From positions 59,728 through 123,727 of the forward strand of contig JALMQS010000415.1 in assembly GCA_024734495.1 (NCBI GenBank): DNA of 64,000 bases, in the 5' to 3' direction. Both the position numbers and the translations under genes were made by a program. The DNA comes from Forficula auricularia (Eukaryota; Arthropoda; Insecta; Dermaptera; Forficulidae). Positions 33,259 through 44,373 of the stretch are shown in pieces; within the stretch, counting starts at the first letter, position 1, and each line of letters begins with the position of its first letter. Under the pieces are notes generated by a model. It was not told where the DNA came from and did no database searches. It saw only the letters and a list, made by a program, of their open reading frames with translations.

Positions 33259-33879
33259 ATAAACTGCAACGGATTGTTGCTAAACTTTTATCCAAATTCA
33301 TTTGAAATATTAATATGTTCTTGAGTAAATTACTTTAAAATATAATTTTACTAAAAACTTTATTTAACCTTTTTTGTGGTCCCCAAGGTACTTAATTAGG
33401 ATATTAAATTTCCTCAAAATTGGTTAAGTCATTTTCAAGATATTTAGAAAAAACTAAAAAAGTACTGAAATAAAGTACTAATGTTTGTGGACCGATATGT
33501 ACCAAAAACTAATCAGCGCTTCATTTTGTTAAACTAATGGTAGGTTTTCAATTTCATTTCAATCAGCGCAAAGGTGTGGAAAAAATCGTGGACGAAAAAA
33601 ACGATGACACACACACACACACACACACACACACATCCATCCATCCATCCATCCATCCCCACGCACTTCCAAAAAATGGCACTTTTTGGCCTCTCGGCGA
33701 GATTCAGGTAATTTTTGGCAAAACCGCCACGTGCTAAAATTCAATCTCATTGAATACTTCAATTTGTGACCTTAATTGAGTCTATGGGTTCCGTAGTCTT
33801 TACCTGAGGACCCTTTGAAGTCGCGCTTGCCGCGAGAGCGATTCCAATACTTTCTCCCATGCTTCGCATTGGATAAAGT
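33259..33879 (-). mobile_element. HINE-1a, copy 2
   Basis: On the minus strand it runs from ACTTTATCCAATGCGAAGCA to GCAACaATCCGTTGCAGTTTAT (one change in the hairpin). It is nearly identical to 19112-19708, so the family was active recently. The core microsatellite is (CA)n followed by (CATC)n at 33605-33658. The two small ORFs that cross it are repeat artefacts. Confidence 0.7.
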
Positions 33880-34037
33880 AAAAATCAGCTAAGTGATATA
33901 TTTTTTCTTAAGTATATATATTTTCTGAATTTTCAACTAGAATATAATCATAAGTTTCCTGCATTTGATTCATTCGCGAATCGAATGCAGATGATTTTGT
34001 CGAATATTAAGTGAAAAATAATATCCGAATTTATATA

Positions 34038-35199
34038 CAGTAGAACCTCGCTATTCGTACACAATTTGTTGTAGCAGGCAGTTCGAATGGCGATTTGTAC
34101 TAATGGCGAATCATTTTTTCGCACAAGATATAATGTAAATTGCATTAATCGGTTCCAAACTATTTAAGCTAATGAGTTGAACAGTAGAAGTAAAAAATGT
34201 ACAAATTGTATAATTCTTTAATACGATTTTTATTATGTAAACTCTACTTACATATTACAATTCCTCATTACTTTCTATATTAAAAACGTTAGATTATATT
34301 TCCCTTGATTCTTTTTTCTGTCTTTTTGGTCCTTTACATATTAAAAAGATATCCAATGTTGATTGTTTTTGTCTTTTTTTTTTAGAATCCTCCTAAAATG
34401 CTCAATCACATTGTCGTTAAATAAGTTAAAGCTCCTATTCGCCACAGCTGTGTTTGGATGCCATTTTTAGACAATGTGTTCTATATTTTCCCAATGGTGA
34501 CACAATTCTTTAATTCCCTTAGTTGAAATGTTTCCTCTTCCTCTGAAGACACATCTTCAATCTACTTCATGCTGTTCTCTCTGTAGTTCTTGAAGTTCTT
34601 CAGTTGTCAACTCATTTCGGTGATCTTCAATCAACTCCTCCTCATCATCATTGTCTACATCCAAACCCATGGATTTTCCCAGGGACACAATTTCATTCAC
34701 TACAACAGCTTCCGTGGCAGTGTCTTCTAAGTCTTTCAGTGCCACACAGTCTGGCCACAGATTTCTCCAGGAGGATTTCAAGAAATTTCATCCCAGGCTT
34801 TGTCTATTATTCTCAAGCAATGGAGGATATTAAAATGGTTCTTCCAAAAGTCTCTGAGGGTGAGTTCTGTGTCACTTCGAAACATCTTTGAAACAGTGCT
34901 TTTGTATAAAGTTTTTTGAAGTTTGAAGTGACCTGCTGATCCATGGGCTGGATAAGTGGAGTGAGTGTTAGGGGGCAAAAATCTCACTTGAATGAAACTG
35001 TATTCACCGGTCAGATCTTCGTCCAAACCTGGAGTCACCCTGGTGAGCAGGAGCGTTGTCCAGTACCGGTGCAAAGTTGCGCTCAGTGCACGCAGTCCGT
35101 ATCGGGAAAAAGCGTACTGAATGGGGATTTAAATTTTACTTGAAAAAGTTGTACGAATAATTAGTTGTAGAGAGGCGGACGAATAGCGGGGTTCCACTG
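34038..35199 (-). mobile_element. Tigger/pogo-type DNA transposon relic
   Basis: Terminal inverted repeats cagtagaacctcgctattcg (34038) and the inverse of gaatagcggggttccactg (to 35199) are flanked by TA on both sides, the TA target duplication of the Tc1/mariner-pogo group. The element is inserted in FB4-related sequence. The transposase is on the minus strand and broken. Confidence 0.85.
34557..35074 (-). pseudogene. Tigger-like transposase, C-terminal remains
   Basis: Two overlapping minus-strand frames carry the catalytic-domain tail. The upstream one (34778-35074) has VRFLPPNTHSTYPAHGSAGHF, where the family usually has FLPPNTTSLIQPMDQ, so a frameshift lies inside that block, then LTLRDFWKNHFNILHCLRII and DKAWDEIS. 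The downstream one (34557-34781) has SSWRNLWPDCVALKDLEDTA then the acidic ...EEELIEDHRNELTTEELQEL tail. The N-terminal DNA-binding part is missing. In this family the protein cuts and joins transposon ends; this copy cannot. Confidence 0.85.
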
Positions 35200-35220
35200 T
35201 ATTTCTAACTTGAAATATTT

Positions 35221-35775
35221 TAGTTAATTTTCTCATTAATATATCAAAGAATAATTAACTCATTAACTAGAATTGTTTTTGATCGCGCTTTTGAACAAGA
35301 TATATATCGCGAGACTAATGTTGGTTTGAAGCTTTTGGAGTCTGCTGAGTCTTAAGTCTGGACCAAGAGAGAATGAAAAAGATGTGATCCATTTGGCTAT
35401 ACAGTAATCCAGCATCATTTCGCGATTGGCCCGCATGACACTTTTTATATCAAACACTGATATGGATCACCAAATAAATTTGAAATCTGAGATGTTATAT
35501 ATTCAATCTCCCATTCCAGAGTGCCCGATCTATTAACACGTGTGTTAGGTGTTTGCCATTAATTAATCATAAGTTTCCTGTATTTGATTCGATCGCGAAT
35601 AGATCACATCTTTTTCATTCTCTCTTGGTCCAGACTTAAGACTCAGCAGACTCCAAAAGCTTCAACCAAGAATAGTCTCGCGATATATATCTTGTTTAAA
35701 AAGCGCGATCAAAAACAATTCTCGTTAATATGTTAATTATTCTTTGATATATTAATGAGAAAATTAACTTCACTA
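35221..35775. repeat. Foldback element FB4, copy 1
   Basis: 35221-35388 and 35605-35775 are inverse, with shared blocks cttaagtctggaccaagaga and its complement. Related sequence at 33940-34037 lies left of the Tigger element, so FB4 was already there when Tigger inserted. Copy 2 lies at 43841-44270. Confidence 0.75.
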
Positions 35776-35879
35776 TGCCTAGAATATAGTTTATAAATTT
35801 ACATAAAACAAGTTTATTAAAAAAAGAATAAATTATTTTATCATTGATGTATAGGCATTTTCATTAAGAAGAAATTTAT

Positions 35880-36720
35880 AGTTTATGCTTGTATCAATAC
35901 AACGACTTAAAATATCAATAAATCCAATCAAAAAAATATATGAGGTATCATTTCACGCCAAATCGAACGGTTTTGAAAAATTATAATTTTGATTTCGTTA
36001 ATTTTTGACATTTTTGTAGTACACATCAAAAACTCTTCTTGGTAAATTTTGAAATTTTTTTGATCGCCGGTTTAAAAGATATCGAATTTCGGTTTTTTCA
36101 AAAATGGTCCAAATTCAAAATTTTTTTTTTTTACATACTTTTTAGAAATAAATACAAAAATTATTTAAACTGTTTTTAAATGCGATTTTTGAGTTTGAAA
36201 ATTTTAATCTTGTTTTTGAAACTGATGTATGTATTCTTTGATTTTTTTGATAATTTTTTTATTTTAAACTTCTATTCATTCTACAAATTTTAAATACCAA
36301 ATTGATAGTGGGCCTATGATAATTACTATTTTTTCGATTTTCTTTCAACAAACTAAAATTCTAATTATTTATTTTAAACACCTAAAACGATAAAAATCAA
36401 TTTAAAATGACTAAAAAAAAAGAGAACTCAATACCAAAATGTGGTTTTAATAATGGTTAATAGCGTATAAAATTTTTTCGAAATTTTCAAAAATCGAAAA
36501 AAATAGTAATTATCATTTGACCACTATCCACTCTGTATAAAATTTGTAGAATGAATAGAAGTTTAAAATAAAAAATTATCAAAAAAATCGAAAAGTACCT
36601 ACATACAGTTTCAAAAACAATATTAAAATTTTCAAATTCAAAAGATCACATATAAAAATAATTTAAATAATTTTTTGTATTTATTTCTAAAAAGAATGTA
36701 AAAAACCAAAAATTAAAAAA
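35880..36720. repeat. Foldback element FB2, copy 2 (holds the empty HINE-1 site)
   Basis: It is the inverse-related copy of 26590-27605. At about 35920-35945 the sequence runs without interruption across the T/A run in which HINE-1b is inserted at 27606-28404. The right part ends near 36720. Confidence 0.7.
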
Positions 36721-37039
36721 ATTATACGAACACAAGCCTGGGCTATGAAGGAAACACCCAAAATCCTGGATATATATTTTCTCTTAATTAGACATTTTTT
36801 TTTTTTTTATTTTAATTTTCAAAATGGATAAGTGAGTAGAGTAAAAGGTATCGAAGAGTAGCTTCACCTGTTTTCCATGATAAAAAATAAACTAATTGAC
36901 ATATTGACTTGTTTTTATTTTTAAATTATAGTAGGTATCATTCAGCAATTAAAAAAAAAATACTTTCGATAGTAATTTTGATAAATGTGAGTAGCTCCAC
37001 TCATTTTCTTTGAGAATAAACTAAAAGAGATATCTACAT
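36721..37039. other. Stretch without recognised feature
   Basis: AT-rich, no ORF, no repeat end recognised. Confidence 0.4.
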
Positions 37040-37638
37040 TATAAATAAGGATAGGCTTTATTTTGGGTATTTTCGAATTTTCATGCTCTCAGATACTCAT
37101 ATAGATTGAAATAAATTAAAAAAAAAATATCCCCCAAGCGATGTGTTTGCCATCTAAATAACATGGTGTTTTTGGCATTGAACTATTAATTTTTTACTTT
37201 ATCCAATGCGAAGCATGGGAGAAAGTATTGGAATCGCTCTCGCGGCAAGCGCGACTTCAAAGGGTCCTCAGGTAAAGACTACGGAACCCATGGACTCAAT
37301 TAAGGTCACAAATTGAAGTATTCAATGAGATTGAATTTTAGCCCGTGACGGTTTTGCCAAAAATTACCTAGAATCTCGTCGAGAGGCCAAAAAGTGCCAT
37401 TTTTACTTTATCCAATGCAAAGCATGGGTAAAGTATTGCAATCGCTCTCGGGGCAAGCGTGGCTTCAAAGGGTCCTCAGGTAAAGACTACGGAACCCATG
37501 GACTCAAATAAAGTCACAAATTGTAGTATTCAATTAGGTTGAATTTTAGCACGTGACGGTTTTGCCAAAAATTACATGGGGTCTCGTCGAGAGGCCAAAA
37601 AGTGCGATTTTTTCATTTAGTGCGTGCGGATGTATGTA

Positions 37639-38306
37639 AGTTATATTTTACGTGTCCGGACTCTTTTAAAAAAAGAAATCGTTTCTAGACAAACACGTAA
37701 AATATTTGAGGAATTTGGCAGAGCTGGGTTTGTTACGCGCTGGATAGTTTGAATTTAGATTTTAGACTTTTGACGGGTTTACTGGAAAATATAGTGGTAC
37801 GGTTTTAAGTTTAAAATGAAATAGAATGTTTATAGTCTTTTAAGATACGATTCCTTTTCTTTTATATATTTATTTATTTATTTGAAAATTAAATGTTTTA
37901 CAATGTTTATTACACTTGGAGTTACAAAGTTAAATTGTCGTGAGAAAATATATATTAAGGAGACACACGCTTGTTGTAAGTTGAAAACATAAATTTTTAT
38001 AACCGGTTTTAAAGTTCCGAAAAGTTAGTATAGTTACCGGGAGCTGCGCTAAGGTGATAGTGATGTAGTTTCTTCACGGGTTAACCGTTCGTGCCTGAGT
38101 CACTGTTTGGACTAGGACCACCGAAATTTAGCTGGGGCCGAGGGGTGCACCTGTTAGGGTAGAGTCACCGGGCAGTATTTCCAAATGAGCGCTGAACTGA
38201 TTTGCCTAGCCGAGCGGCTGGCTTTTATACCTATTTTACTGTTGCTGTGTCAGCGAAAGTCGCTAGACACAAGGAGGGAAGAAGAGGGTAGTTAGAATAT
38301 ATAACT
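37639..38306 (-). repeat. 3' LTR of the errantivirus-type element
   Basis: On the minus strand it starts AGTTATAT and ends ATATAACT, exact inverse ends of 8 bp; AGTTA starts are typical of gypsy-like LTRs. TATAAAAG lies at 38222-38229, and an initiator-like tcAGTTcag about 30 bases downstream. An aataaa signal occurs in the (aaat)n run near 37865-37885. Confidence 0.8.
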
Positions 38307-38605
38307 CCTCCCCCCCTAAGATTGAGGTTCATCGGAGAAATGGAATTTTCCGGCTGAGCCTCAACATTTTGGGACCGGTAAGCTAGTGGTTTCAAGTTCA
38401 AATTTAGTTTCCTTTTATTATTAGTTTTCCTTATTTTAGTAGGGAGTCGAAAATTATATTGGTTCCGATATTTATTTATGATATAGGCCACAAAGGCACA
38501 TGTTACAATTAGTGTATTATAATGATTAAGTGTTTTAAATAGTTTTTTACAGGGGTCGGATACCGGATTTATTTCACTTATTTCGCTCCCTTTTATGTTA
38601 TTCAC
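38231..38605 (-). pseudogene. Envelope C-terminus: membrane anchor and tail
   Basis: The minus-strand frame includes a hydrophobic stretch LIVTCAFVAYIIN followed by KYRNQYN and a basic tail (KIRKTNNKRK), the layout of a transmembrane anchor and cytoplasmic tail. It reads through the polypurine tract (LRGGG) and ends inside the LTR after TATVK. It is separated from the fusion-domain frame (39141 onward) by frameshifted sequence. Confidence 0.65.
38307..38320 (-). promoter_or_regulatory. Polypurine tract
   Basis: CTTAGGGGGGAGG directly precedes the LTR start on the minus strand; it would prime plus-strand DNA synthesis. Confidence 0.8.
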
Positions 38606-39140
38606 ATCTATTTTACTTAATGAGTGTATTATGGTAGCCTTATTGCTTTATTATAACATATTTAAAAATCTTTGTTGGCTACGTAAAGGAATATTTAGAG
38701 AATAGTTGAAGTTTGAAACCATTAACCTATTTAAGTAACAGTTATTTATGTTTCCAATTTTATGCATGTCCTCTCTTAGGTATTTATGGGTGTCTCACGT
38801 TATATACAGTAATACATTGTTTTGTTTAACATTTATAATAGTAGTATCTGTATTAGGAATTCTTATAATACAGATACTGGATGAGATCATTAAATTCTAC
38901 AATATTTGTTTCTTTATTTAACATTAAGTTATTTATGAAGTTTGATGCTATTACACATGCTTGTTTGCAGAAGAATCTTATGACTAATATTAAAACAATA
39001 GTCGATTTTTACAATGCTGCTGTTCACTGCTATGAAACTTTGGAACGCTTCGTTAATACAATTGTTGATTTAATTTATTAGATACGGAAGTGGAATGAAC
39101 TGAACGATAGTTAAATTTGATGGTTTGTAATTAGCAATTT

Positions 39141-39818
39141 CTAAAACGATGTCGATGTACCCATAATGAACTCGGCAGATTGGTTTAATGAATAAAGTGG
39201 CTTCCCAATAATTTTCAAATTAATTTCTAAATTGTTTATTTTAAATAATTTTATCAATTCCTTCATTGAGATGATACTCTCGTGAAGTATGTTTAAATTA
39301 CAGAAAGTGAGTGAATTTTCAATGTTTTCTAAAATATTGGTGAATGAATTTGATAATAAGGTTAGTTGGGCCAAATTTTGAATAAGTAGAGTTTCAGAGT
39401 TTTTCGCAACTTCGTGTTTCATGGCCGAAAGACTGCTGGCCAAATTTTGTTCATTTATTTGTATGTTCTCTAATTGGTGGTTAATTTTGTTGATTAACTC
39501 ATCGTGAGTTCGAGAAATTATTTGATTTTGACTTTGAAGTTTTCTCTGATTCTGGGAGAGTTGGTTGAGAAGATGATCATATTTGTCACGGTCTTCATCA
39601 TCCATTGTCCCAGTGATAAATTTTAATACCGAACCTAAACCATTCACTAACCCTCTTTTGTTTCGTTTATGGGTAGCCAGGTTATTTATTTTTTCATTCT
39701 GTGTTTCTAGAGTGAAGTTAAGTAATCGAAAATAAGTATTATGTTCTTTATTGAATTTAGAACCGGGGGGAATGATAGCTATTAATTTGTTTACGGCATT
39801 ATTAATGTCGAAATGCGT
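39141..39818 (-). pseudogene. Envelope (baculovirus F-like) fusion-domain remains
   Basis: The frame runs open from a stop at 39819-39821. At about 39648-39680 it has KRNKR, a furin-type cleavage site, directly followed by GLVNGLGSVLKFITG, matching the hydrophobic fusion peptide of F-like proteins, then a long region with LLNQLSQNQRKLQSQNQ that is probably coiled coil. The leading GTG reported as a start is internal; the real protein begins further upstream. Stops on both sides make it a pseudogene. In the family this glycoprotein drives membrane fusion. Confidence 0.85.
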
Positions 39819-40949
39819 TTAGTGGGTAAAATTTAGGTTAGTAATAGTAATGGATATAACAGTTATCTGAAAAAAGAAAGGGAGTTTTGAATTTTGTCAG
39901 GAGGAAGCCGGCGTTGTCAGTTATGTCTTCGAGGTTGTCTGCGTGTGTTGACCCAATTGCCAAGGCTAAGGTCAAGCTGAAAAAGTCAGTCATTTGGAGA
40001 GTAGACAAGAGAATTGAACACCTTGTGTTTCTAGAGATTGGAAATGTAAGTGGTTGCTCTACGTCGTATCCATTCGGATTTTAATCCGTCCACCGACCAA
40101 TTTTTTTGGGATGGCTAATTTAGTAATATTATTAGTCGTGCAGTTGTCTTTTCAATTTGATCAGGCGTGATTTTGAGCTCTTCTACGCCTTTTTGGTTTA
40201 TCATTGGCTAGATTGTTTAGTTACAAGGTAATAGGTAAAATTTTTATTTTGTTTGAGGATTCCAATACCACCTACTTCAATTTTTTGTTTTCGTAATATT
40301 TCTATATTATTAAACTTTTGCCTAAAAGTTACCGCTATTCCTGCACTCATTTTCAGGTCGGCTGCGACACAGTGAGCTAGGGAATAGTTAGGGGTGCGTT
40401 AAATAAGTTGCCTCGTTTATACGTAATAATTTTGTCTTGTTCTGAAGTTAAAATGTTAGTCGAATGAATGGGGGCAGTTTTTCCGGGAGTTCTTAATTTT
40501 CGAGGTCTTTTTGATGTTCGAAAGATGAATTTTCTCAGTTTTGTTTTGGGTGCGTGGAACAATTTTGCCTGTTTTTAATTTAGTGTCCACTACTCTCAAA
40601 GTTTCATGGTCGTACTGATTTTTCGTTTTAATACATTTTTGTTTGTTCCTTACGAATACTTTTTCTGGGATTTCTGGTCAATTTTTCGCGTTTTTCGTTG
40701 AAAGTGGAAATTACTTTCGCTTTGCCGGTGTCCTGAAGTTTTACGAAATTGTTTTTCCATACATTAATTTGGAATTTTCATATGCATGACAGTGATAGAA
40801 CGAGTTGGATGAATTCTAGCGAGGGTATCATCATCGATGTGTCCGCTTTTGATTTCGAAAATTGGTTGGTAGCCGAATGTTTTGTATTGTTATAAGCTAT
40901 TAAAAGCGTATAAGACTTTAGTTGCTATAGGTTGATTTTTAAAGTTCTC

Positions 40950-41500
40950 TCTGTTATTGAACAGTCAGGCGCTCTTCAACCAGGACTAGAGTGAAAACAT
41001 ATAATTCCGTTAGAAGATGGGTTTTGTGGGCAAGTGAATCTAATATCAATTTTGTGGAGTTTGAGGAACTCTTGGAGGAGGTTGTTCTTGAACTCTCTAC
41101 CGTTATCGAAATGATTAATTTAGGTATATTATTTAGCGAAAATATTCTATGGTTTAATCGACGATTTTCCTGGGGTCGGTTGAAGTGATTTTAGTTGGAT
41201 GAGGCTTGGGCGAATTGCGAAAATGAGTCCACTATAGTTAGAAATTTCTGGTTTTCCATCATGAGGCTGTCCAGATGTATAATTTCGAACGGAAGCGTTT
41301 TGCCGTAGGGACTAAATTTAATTCGAGTTTCAGGGGGTGTCTATCGTTATTTAGATTTTTGACATATATCACAGTTATTCACCTCCTTCCTGCTTGAGTA
41401 TCCTCCTTCAACTTGGGCCAAAAGTATTTATCTTTTTTAATTTCTCGTGGGTTTCCGATATCCACGATGAGTTGTTTACTGAAGTGATGGTAATTTTCTA
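40950..41500 (-). pseudogene. Retroviral-type integrase remains
   Basis: Read on the minus strand with frameshifts: a zinc-domain part (HYHFSKQL...IGN...YFWPKL and CDICQKSK), the first catalytic Asp block HLDSLMMENQKFLTIVDSFS (about 41220-41280), then ISDNGREFKNNLLQEFLKLH with the second Asp (about 41060-41115) and CPQNPSSNG. A stop codon separates the zinc and core parts. The enzyme family joins element DNA to the host chromosome. Confidence 0.8.
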
Positions 41501-41707
41501 ATATCTCGGTCCTTTCCTCAGGATCCTCGAGTATCTTTCAATAGTTTATTTGTTTTAAAGATTTTTAGACCTGTAGAAGTGCGTAAGGATAATTGGTTCT
41601 AATTTTCTAGAACGCGTGCGTCTGAGTAAATATAATAGTTACACGAAGGCACGGTATATTGTTTTAAGAAAGTTATTATATCGGTTCGAAATTTTGTTCA
41701 TTCGTTA

Positions 41708-41807
41708 NNNNNNNNNNNNNNNNNNNNNNNNNNNNNNNNNNNNNNNNNNNNNNNNNNNNNNNNNNNNNNNNNNNNNNNNNNNNNNNNNNNNNNNNNNNNN
41801 NNNNNNN
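41708..41807. other. Assembly gap (100 N)
   Basis: Exactly 100 N, a placeholder of unknown real length. The 5' part of the errantivirus and part of HINE-1b are missing here. Confidence 1.
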
Positions 41808-43064
41808 CAATTCTACATTAGGCTTTTGACGTTTCGATTATTATTGGTAACCATTGCTGAAGACATGGAGGAATCGACATAAAATCAAAAATAACGATCG
41901 ATTTTTATCTAATACTAGAGGAATAACCTTTTTGCATTCCATTTTTGATGTTTTGACCATTAATGGCAACCTCTATTGAAAACGTGGAAGAATCGACTTA
42001 AAATCAAAAAGACTAAATTCTTTTTTGGTAAACAACTCAATATGAACTACAAATTGCAAGTGATATCTGATTAATAATAAAGGAACAAACATATTAATAT
42101 TTCAAATGAATTTGGATAAAGTTTAGCAACGATCCGTTGCAGTTTATTTTGGAAGTGCGTGGGGATGGATGGATGTATGGATGTATGTGTGTGTGTGTGT
42201 TGTCGTTTTTTTCGTCCACGATTTTTTCCACACCTTTGCGCTGATTGAAATGAAATTGAAAACCTACCATTAGTTTAACAAAATGAAGCGCTGATTAGTT
42301 TTTGGTACATATCGGTCCACAAACATTAGTACTTTATTTCAGTACTTTAGTTTTCTAAATATCTTGAAAATGGCTTAACCAATTTTGATGAAATTTAATA
42401 TCCTAATTAAGTACCTTGGGGACCACAAAAAAGGTTAAATAAAATTTTTAGTAAAATTATATTTTAAAGTACTTTACTCAAGAACATATTAATATTTCAA
42501 ATGAATTTGGATAAAGTTTAGCAACGATCCGTTGCAGTTTATTTATTCCAGCCAAAGTAAAAAATTTGAAACTCTTTAGGCTTTATCCTCATAATACTAG
42601 CTATCGTGGAGAATTTTTACAGATTTTTAGATATTATCATTTTTGGAGTAACAGCTAGATAAAATACTGCTATATCTTAGCGTTAGTAAATGATAGACTC
42701 CAAAATTTTAATAGCTAAAAATCTGTAAAAATTCTCAAGGATAATTTCTATTATAAGGATAAAGTGTACAGAGTTTCAAATTTTTTAAACCATTACTTTG
42801 GCCGGAATGAAAAATTGATATTTCAATGCCAAAAAAACCCATGTTTATTTAAATGGGAAAATTGCATCGCTATCGGCAAAGGTTAAAATTGAGATAGAGA
42901 TTTGAAACTTGGGGGATATTTTTTTTATTAATTTCAAAACCATATGAGCCCCTGGGAGCAGAACAATTCGAAAATACCCAAATAAAAGCCACCCTAAAAT
43001 ATATTTTTTTTATTGGTAGTACGATTCTTCGGCGGATTAACGCTTATTTGTTAAGGGTTGAAAT

Positions 43065-43275
43065 TTCACTTAAATCACACATAATTAATTATAATTATTT
43101 ATTGAACAGAAACAACAAATAATAAAATATAACCACTAAGTTTCTATCGACTTATTTTTAAAGATCATTCTCAAGAATGAAAGCCGAATAAGCCGATCGA
43201 AACGTCGTAGTTATATATTGTATTTGTTATTTGTGTTCAATACATAATTTGAATTAATTATGTGTGATTTAAACA
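43065..43275. repeat. Small palindrome with decayed hammerhead-like centre
   Basis: aatcacacataattaatt at the left pairs with aattaattatgtgtgattt at the right, and inner arms (tattgaaca / tgttcaata) continue. The centre holds atcgaaacgtcg at 43195-43206 preceded by gccg repeats, like a degraded GAAACGTC box, but no CTGANGA. Confidence 0.5.
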
Positions 43276-43326
43276 AAATTTGAACTCTTAATAAATTTAA
43301 TCACAAAAATATGTGCTTTAACAGCT

Positions 43327-44351
43327 TGAAGTCGGTGCCAAACAAACTATACCTATAAGCGAGCGTACCCACCAAACGTACTAAGATCCGTCGAGTGCGA
43401 TTCATAAAAGGTATATGTTTGGCACCGACTTCAAAAAGTAATTTCATGTTAATATTTCGTCGTTTAGTTGTAACTAAATAAGATAATAATTATTTTATAC
43501 CTTTTAGTGTATTTTATTTGTTGCATTTAATTTTTTTGAAGTTGGTTTTATTTTTTTCTTAAAATTTTTTATTTTTCTATTTTTATTGATGTTATTAATA
43601 GTGATCCTATCATCAGAACTTGACCAAATTAATATTGCACCATCCCTAAGATACCCCCTTTGCAATAAAAAAAGAATCATCGAAATCGGTTCATAAACAA
43701 AGAAGTTAGTCCTGAACTAACCTAACAAAAAACGTCTAATACCTACGAAAAAAATGGGACCAATCGGAACGTAGACTGGACCTAATGCAAATTTTTTTTT
43801 CAAAATCGGTTCACAATTGGCGGAGATATGAGGTAACATAAACTGAAGGTTTTCTACATTTTATTCGATCACGACTCTAATGTAGGGAATTTTTGTCAAA
43901 TATTGAGTGAAAATAATATTTGAACTTATATATTTCTAACTTGAAATAATGATATTAAATAAATTTTAATTTTCTCATTAATATATCAAAGAATAATTGA
44001 TACGTCAACAAGAATTATTTTGACCGCGCTGATTTGAAAAAAGATATTTTTATCTCGCGAGACTACTGCGGATTACGCTATTGGAGTCTGCGGAGTATTA
44101 AGTCTGGACCAAGAGAGAAAAAGATGTAATCCACTTAGCTACAATCCAACGTCATTTCGCCTATAGCCCGCTAGACATTCGGATGGATCACCGAGTGAAT
44201 CATTGCGGTCAAAATAATTCTTGTTGAAGTATCAATTATTCTTTGATATATTAATGAGAAAATTAAAATTTATGAGGTAACATAGGCACAAAAAAAAAAA
44301 AAAAAAAAAATCAGTCGAATAGAGAACCTACTCCTTTTTTTGAAGTCGGTT
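43327..44351 (+). mobile_element. CCGACTTC retroposon, copy 3 (5' truncated)
   Basis: It begins inside the 5' hairpin (loop and one arm only) and ends gaagtcggtt. A 22-bp direct repeat containing atatgtgctttaacagct flanks it at 43305-43326 and 44352-44373. 5' truncation with a long duplication is the signature of target-primed reverse transcription. An FB4 copy is inserted at 43841-44270. Confidence 0.85.
43841..44270. mobile_element. Foldback element FB4, copy 2, with 14-bp duplication
   Basis: The 14-bp repeat tatgaggtaacata flanks it (43827-43840 and 44271-44284), splitting the retroposon. Its inner blocks (ctggaccaagagaga, attctttgatatattaatga) match 35221-35775. Confidence 0.8.
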
Positions 44352-44373
44352 AAAAATATGTGCTTTAACAGCT

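Larger units (their letters stand above)
37639..41707 (-). mobile_element. Errantivirus-type (gypsy, Metaviridae) endogenous element, 3' half
   Basis: Minus-strand order: integrase (about 41500-40950), envelope (39818-38321), polypurine tract (38307-38320), 3' LTR (38306-37639). The 5' half is missing at the N gap. Env plus integrase identifies an insect errantivirus-like element. Frames are broken throughout, so it is inactive. The insertion site next to the LTR is TATGTA, an alternating pyrimidine-purine hexamer, as known for gypsy targets. Confidence 0.85.
37405..42150 (+). mobile_element. HINE-1b copy 2, split
   Basis: The 5' part (37405-37638) starts ACTTTATCCAATGCAAAGCA. The 3' part (41808-42150) contains about two units of the 119-bp repeat and the hairpin terminus. 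The errantivirus and the N gap lie between. Confidence 0.75.
37196..42543 (+). mobile_element. HINE-1a copy 3, split
   Basis: The first part (37196-37404) starts ACTTTATCCAATGCGAAGCA and stops after gtgccattttt. The second part (42151-42543) starts ggaagtgcgtgggg and ends with the GCAACG-ATC-CGTTGC hairpin. Joined at the T run they give the same order as the intact copy at 33259-33879. Confidence 0.8.
37040..43005. repeat. Split FB3 copy 2 enclosing a four-level nest
   Basis: The left FB3 arm (37040-37195) ends in a T run and resumes at 42544 (attccagccaaagta), exactly as in the continuous copy at 30640. Between them lie HINE-1a (37196-37404 and 42151-42543), HINE-1b (37405-37638 and 41808-42150) and the errantivirus (37639 to at least 41707). 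Confidence 0.85.

Noticed and set aside
33537..33762. Overlapping ORFs with HTHTHT and VCVCVC runs
   Set aside because: Translations of a CA/CATC microsatellite in HINE-1a.
34604..34891. Plus-strand 95-aa ORF in the Tigger relic
   Set aside because: Antisense of the transposase remains, which match the family on the minus strand.
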